A stretch of DNA of 64,000 bases. Origin: CAZIZT01 sp964544085 (GTDB lineage: Bacteria > Campylobacterota_A > Desulfurellia > Desulfurellales > Hippeaceae). Positions 60,652-64,000 of this stretch are shown here, in pieces. Within the stretch, counting starts at the first letter, position 1. Each line of letters opens with the position of its first letter. Location: NCBI GenBank assembly GCA_964544085.1, contig CAZIZT010000002.1:1-64000 (forward strand). The letters are read 5' to 3'. Both the position numbers and the translations under genes were made by a program. The notes below the pieces were generated by a model. That model was not told where the DNA came from. It saw only the letters and a list, made by a program, of their open reading frames with translations, and did not search any database.

Positions 60652-62169
60652 GTGAAGTGGATGAAAAATCTAAAGACCTACACCCCTCCGACTTTTACCG
60701 TCGTTAGGGACGATTATCGCTGCATCAGGTGCAAAGCGTGTGTGGAACAGTGCTCGTTCGACGCCACGTTCTATGACGAGGACGAAGATAAAGTCTGGAA
60801 CTGGGATGCAAACTGCGTTGGCTGCGAACGTTGCGCCGCAATCTGTCCTACCGAAGCCATCACGATAAAGAAAAGGGACTACCCTTACAGACCAAATTAC
60901 AGCTGGGAAGGTCATGTTGATGGTCTGAAAAAAAGAGCCATATTCGGCGGAACGCCCATTGTCTCCATGGGAAATGATAGACCATACAAAATCTACTGGG
61001 ACCACATGCTTCTAAATGCTTCGCAGGTAACAAATCCATCCATCGATCCATTAAGAGAACCCATGGAGCTAAAAACGTTCCTTGGTAGAAAACCGCACTT
61101 CCTTTCCTTCAATGAAGATGGAAGTTTGAAAACACAGATCGCCCCACAGCTTGAACTCAATGTGCCTATTATGTTCTCAGCCATGAGCTACGGTGCATTA
61201 AGTTACAACGTGGTCGAAGCCCTTGGCAGGGCAGCCACGGAAATGGGCACCTACTACAACTCTGGAGAAGGCGGACTCAATAAGGATCACTACAAGTTCA
61301 AGGGTCACATTATTGTTCAGGTGGCAAGTGGCAGATTCGGCGTACACAAACCATATCTGGATGTTGGAAGCGCTATAGAGATTAAGATTGGACAGGGTGC
61401 AAAGCCCGGCATTGGCGGACACTTGCCGGGAGAGAAAGTCTCTCAAACCATATCAGAGACGAGGATGATGCCCGAAGGATCAGACGCCATATCCCCGGCA
61501 CCCCACCATGACATCTACTCCATCGAGGACTTAAGGCAGCTCATCTTCGCTCTCAAAGAGGCTACGGAGTACACAAAACCTATCATGGTAAAGATAGCTG
61601 CCGTTCACAACGTTGCTGCCATAGCAAGCGGTGTGGTCAGAGCCGGGGCAGACATCCTTGTTCTTGACGGTTTCAAAGGTGGAACCGGTGCTTCGCCTCA
61701 GGTGGTCAGAGACAACATTGGCTTACCGATTGAGCTTGCGCTTGCCGTCGTGGATCAGAGGCTCAGGGATGAAGGCATACGGCAGGATGTTTCGATAGTG
61801 GCAGGCGGCGGTATACGCAACTCGATGGATGTGGTTAAAGCCATAGCGCTGGGTGCGGACGCTGTATACATAGGAACAGCAGCCCTTGTTGCAATTGGAT
61901 GTACCATGTGTCAGCAGTGCCACACAGGCAGATGTGCGTGGGGTATTTCTACTCAGGATCCACACCTATCCAAGCGCGTAAATCCAGACATAGCAAGCCA
62001 GCGCCTGATTAACCTATTAAAGGTGTGGGCGCTCGAGATAAAAGAGACCATGGGTGCCATGGGAATAAACTCCATAGAGTCCTTAAGGGGCAACAGACTT
62101 CATTTAAGGGGCATTGACCTAACTGATAGAGAGATGGAAATTCTGGGCATCCTGCCCGCGGGCGAGTAA
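60652..62169 (+). CDS. glutamate synthase, FMN domain with N-terminal ferredoxin (archaeal-type)
   Basis: A 505-residue protein. Residues 20-75 hold two [4Fe-4S] ferredoxin sites (CIRCKACVEQC and CVGCERCAAIC). The rest is the FMN-binding GltS barrel with NSGEGGLNKDHYK, IKIGQGAKPGIGGHLPG, LVLDGFKGGTGASPQVVRDN and a C-terminal iron-sulfur site CTMCQQCHTGRCAWGI. It makes glutamate from 2-oxoglutarate and ammonia delivered by a separate glutaminase subunit. The GTG start has AAGGAGAGAACA upstream. The neighbouring genes supply the ferredoxin, flavin and amidotransferase parts. Confidence 0.9.
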   Translation: MKWMKNLKTYTPPTFTVVRDDYRCIRCKACVEQCSFDATFYDEDEDKVWNWDANCVGCERCAAICPTEAITIKKRDYPYRPNYSWEGHVDGLKKRAIFGGTPIVSMGNDRPYKIYWDHMLLNASQVTNPSIDPLREPMELKTFLGRKPHFLSFNEDGSLKTQIAPQLELNVPIMFSAMSYGALSYNVVEALGRAATEMGTYYNSGEGGLNKDHYKFKGHIIVQVASGRFGVHKPYLDVGSAIEIKIGQGAKPGIGGHLPGEKVSQTISETRMMPEGSDAISPAPHHDIYSIEDLRQLIFALKEATEYTKPIMVKIAAVHNVAAIASGVVRAGADILVLDGFKGGTGASPQVVRDNIGLPIELALAVVDQRLRDEGIRQDVSIVAGGGIRNSMDVVKAIALGADAVYIGTAALVAIGCTMCQQCHTGRCAWGISTQDPHLSKRVNPDIASQRLINLLKVWALEIKETMGAMGINSIESLRGNRLHLRGIDLTDREMEILGILPAGE

Positions 62170-62179
62170 GGAGAGGGAA

Positions 62180-62620
62180 ATGAAAATAGTAAAAATAAAA
62201 GAAGACAACTGTGTGTATTGTCACCTGTGCGAGGTTGCCTGCATCGTGGAACATTCGCAATCCAAGGACATCATCAAGGCATTCAAGCGGGAAGAAAAAC
62301 CTATAGCAAGGTGCACCGCAGAGTTCAACTACCCTGTCTCATACTCCATAATGTGCAGGCACTGCGATGAAGCAGCCTGTATGGAGGCATGCCAGACAGG
62401 CGCAATGCACAGGGACGAACGCGGTTACGTGATTGTTAATCCCGAGAAGTGTGTGGGCTGCTGGATGTGTATAATGGCATGTCCTTACGGCGTTATCAAA
62501 AGGGACAACCGCAGAGAGGTGTGGGGTTTATCCGTCAAATGCGACATGTGCCCCGAAAGAAGCCTCCCTGCCTGCGTGGAAGCCTGTCCGAACGATGCAC
62601 TAACCTTTGAGGAACTATAA
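62180..62620 (+). CDS. four-cluster ferredoxin (HycB/DmsB-type electron-transfer subunit)
   Basis: A 146-residue protein with CVYCHLCEVACIVEH, CRHCDEAACMEAC, CVGCWMCIMACPYGV and CDMCPERSLPACVEACP. These sixteen cysteines fit four [4Fe-4S] clusters, as in HycB/DMSO-reductase iron-sulfur subunits. In this operon it probably carries electrons between the NAD(P)H flavoprotein that follows and the FMN subunit that precedes. The ATG has GGAGAGGGAA upstream. Confidence 0.88.
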   Translation: MKIVKIKEDNCVYCHLCEVACIVEHSQSKDIIKAFKREEKPIARCTAEFNYPVSYSIMCRHCDEAACMEACQTGAMHRDERGYVIVNPEKCVGCWMCIMACPYGVIKRDNRREVWGLSVKCDMCPERSLPACVEACPNDALTFEEL

Positions 62621-62634
62621 AGGGGAACGGTTCT

Positions 62635-63897
62635 ATGAAAATCGTAATAGTTGGCAACTCAGTGGCAGCTATAAATGCCATCGAAGCAATAAGGGAAAGG
62701 GATAAAATCTCGACCATTTCGGTTATATCCGATGAAAACTACAGGGCTTACTCCCATCCACTTCTGCCAAACCTTGTTGTTGGCGAGGTAAGCCGTTCTG
62801 AAGAGCGTTTTTACTACCGTGATAGAGACTTCTATGAGCGAATGAAGGTTAAAACACTCTTTGGCAAACGAGCCACTGCAGTGAACACGAAGGATAAATA
62901 CGTAGAGCTATCTACAGCTGAGAAGATACACTACGACAGACTCCTGCTTGCTTGTGGTGGAAAACCAGCTATGCCACCAATCAAAGGCATGGAGCTAAAG
63001 GAGGGTATACATACACTGACAAACATCAAAGCCGCCGATAGGTTAAGAAAGGATCTACCCAACATGAAAAGTTGCGTTGTGATCGGCGGCGGTCTTATAG
63101 GCAGCAAAACAGCTGAAAAGCTGGCTAAAAAAGGCATAAAAGTAACGCTTGTGGAGCTCATGCGCCGTGTGTTATTCCCTGCACTGGATGATGTTGCTGC
63201 AGAATACGTGCATAAGGAACTAAAAAAGCTTGGCGTCAAACTGATTTTGGAAGATTCTGCAGTGGAAATAAAGGGCAAGGAAAGACCGCAGGAAGTTGTT
63301 TTGGCAAGCGGAAAAAGAATCAAAACGGACGGAGTTGTGGTAGCAGTTGGCGTAAAGCCAAATCTCGAGCTCACAGAAAACACGCCTATCGAAACCAACA
63401 GGGGTATAATTGCCGACGACTATATGCAAACAAGTGTCGACGGTGTGTATGTGGCTGGAGATGCAGCTGAAGCCTACGACGTGGTTATATCTGCGAAAAG
63501 ACCCATTCCCATACTACCGCTTGCCGCAAGACAGGGACGCGTAGCCGGTTTAAACATAATTGGAACGCGTGTGAAGTATAAGGGTGGATTCCCAATGAAC
63601 TCCATGAAAATAGGCAATGTTGAGTTTATCTCCATGGGCACAATTGACTCAGAAGAGTGTGAAGTACTAAGCATACAACACGAAGGAGAGTATAGAAAGT
63701 TCCTCATAAACGACAAAAACCGCCTGGTTGGCATGATACTGGTAGGGAACATCGAAAAGGCGGGCATGTTCAACTGGATGATACAGAACCGCTTTGACGT
63801 GTCGTGGATCAAGGACACCTTCCTTAACAGCGACTTTGGATGGAAGTACTTTAACAAAGCCTTCAGAGTGCTAAGACTGGATAGGAAAATTAAGTAG
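62635..63897 (+). CDS. FAD/NAD(P)-dependent oxidoreductase (small subunit-like of glutamate synthase)
   Basis: A 420-residue flavoprotein. It has FAD-binding VIVGNSVAAINAIEAI (3-18), NAD(P)-binding CVVIGGGLIGSKTAEKLA, and the second FAD motif VYVAGDAAEAYDVV. Family-wide it belongs to the NADH-dependent rubredoxin/nitrite-reductase-like oxidoreductases and likely feeds electrons from NAD(P)H to the ferredoxin subunit. It has no active-site disulfide. It starts 14 nt after the ferredoxin gene and is followed by the amidotransferase gene. Confidence 0.85.
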   Translation: MKIVIVGNSVAAINAIEAIRERDKISTISVISDENYRAYSHPLLPNLVVGEVSRSEERFYYRDRDFYERMKVKTLFGKRATAVNTKDKYVELSTAEKIHYDRLLLACGGKPAMPPIKGMELKEGIHTLTNIKAADRLRKDLPNMKSCVVIGGGLIGSKTAEKLAKKGIKVTLVELMRRVLFPALDDVAAEYVHKELKKLGVKLILEDSAVEIKGKERPQEVVLASGKRIKTDGVVVAVGVKPNLELTENTPIETNRGIIADDYMQTSVDGVYVAGDAAEAYDVVISAKRPIPILPLAARQGRVAGLNIIGTRVKYKGGFPMNSMKIGNVEFISMGTIDSEECEVLSIQHEGEYRKFLINDKNRLVGMILVGNIEKAGMFNWMIQNRFDVSWIKDTFLNSDFGWKYFNKAFRVLRLDRKIK

Positions 63898-63911
63898 GTT
63901 AGGTGAAAGCT

Positions 63912-64000
63912 ATGGAACTGTTCAAGGATATATCGGGATGCGGAATATCGGGCTTTATCAACACAGACGGGTCACTCACATCGGGCAGTGATATTGTCGA
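63912..64000 (+). CDS. glutamine amidotransferase subunit of glutamate synthase (N-terminus only)
   Basis: The visible 29 codons read MELFKDISGCGISGFINTDG and onward, the usual opening of class II glutamine amidotransferase domains in archaeal-type split glutamate synthases. CGISGF holds the candidate nucleophile. It starts with ATG after AGGTGAAAGC and runs past the window edge. The separate gluconate-domain (GXGXG) subunit is not visible and presumably lies downstream. Confidence 0.75.
   Translation, partial: MELFKDISGCGISGFINTDGSLTSGSDIV

Noticed and set aside
1..64000. CRISPR arrays, prophage or integrated elements
   Set aside because: No regularly spaced repeats, integrase, phage structural genes or transposases were found; base composition and coding style look uniform throughout.

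Overview
The window looks like chromosome from a Gram-negative anaerobe. Evidence for an outer membrane is an ADP-heptose epimerase (hldD), a complete type II secretion cluster, small lipoproteins and polysaccharide-export genes. The metabolic genes (single-chain methylmalonyl-CoA mutase with epimerase and MeaB, a CoA-disulfide-reductase-like flavoprotein, a split archaeal-type glutamate synthase with ferredoxins, two adjacent acyl-CoA synthetases) resemble thermophilic sulfur reducers of the Hippea/Desulfurella type. That placement is inference from gene content, not from a search. Coding density is very high, genes overlap by a few bases, and GTG/TTG starts are common. The window was read by eye; coordinates of hairpins and promoters were counted by hand.

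Layout. 1-4977: minus-strand SF1 helicase, methyltransferase and the start of a BtuF-like binding protein; a plus-strand 5'-nucleotidase-like enzyme; a minus-strand DJ-1/PfpI protein. 5070-7905 (minus): a polysaccharide initiation phosphotransferase and a two-gene ABC polysaccharide exporter. 8078-18121 (plus): a contiguous type II secretion operon in the order gspG-H-I-J-K-L-M-N-C-D-E-F, followed by rimO. 19395-23925 (minus): three glycosyltransferases and wecB. 24010-25722 (minus): a cysteine-rich secreted protein of unknown function with a near-consensus promoter, a 200-nt leader carrying stacked small reading frames, and a separate structured RNA candidate further upstream. 26293-30218 (minus): recO-like, dtd, a sialidase-like protein, a cytidylyltransferase-like protein and hldD.

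30349-32628 (plus): a Cache/GGDEF/EAL membrane protein. 32667-41607 (plus): a long operon of a tiny lipoprotein, nadB, a cysteine-synthase-family enzyme, rnc, era, mgtE, glmM, a thioredoxin-like protein and serA, closed by a strong hairpin shared with a convergent radical SAM gene (41629-43122). 43261-47883 (plus): endonuclease III-like glycosylase, coaE, ClC channel, aminotransferase and a half-size UPF0016 protein. 48053-51511 (plus): two acyl-CoA synthetases with a textbook promoter and terminator. 51307-53726 (minus): tRNA-Lys, tRNA-Glu, an HU gene, tRNA-Val, tRNA-Asp, cinA and a DUF3108-like protein, apparently one transcription unit. 53741-60492 (minus): mcmA, meaB, a lipoprotein, mce, a CoA-disulfide-reductase-like enzyme and thrC. 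60652-64000 (plus): the split glutamate synthase locus, running off the window.

How the parts fit: the exporter, initiating transferase, glycosyltransferases, WecB, HldD and sugar-nucleotide-like enzymes point to surface polysaccharide and LPS synthesis. The type II system would export proteins such as the cysteine-rich one. Acyl-CoA synthetases plus the methylmalonyl-CoA branch indicate use of short organic acids feeding succinyl-CoA. The least explained signals are the structured RNA candidate at 26110-26239, the stacked uORF leader at 25722-25931, and a gene (51307-52284) that reads through its neighbour's terminator.
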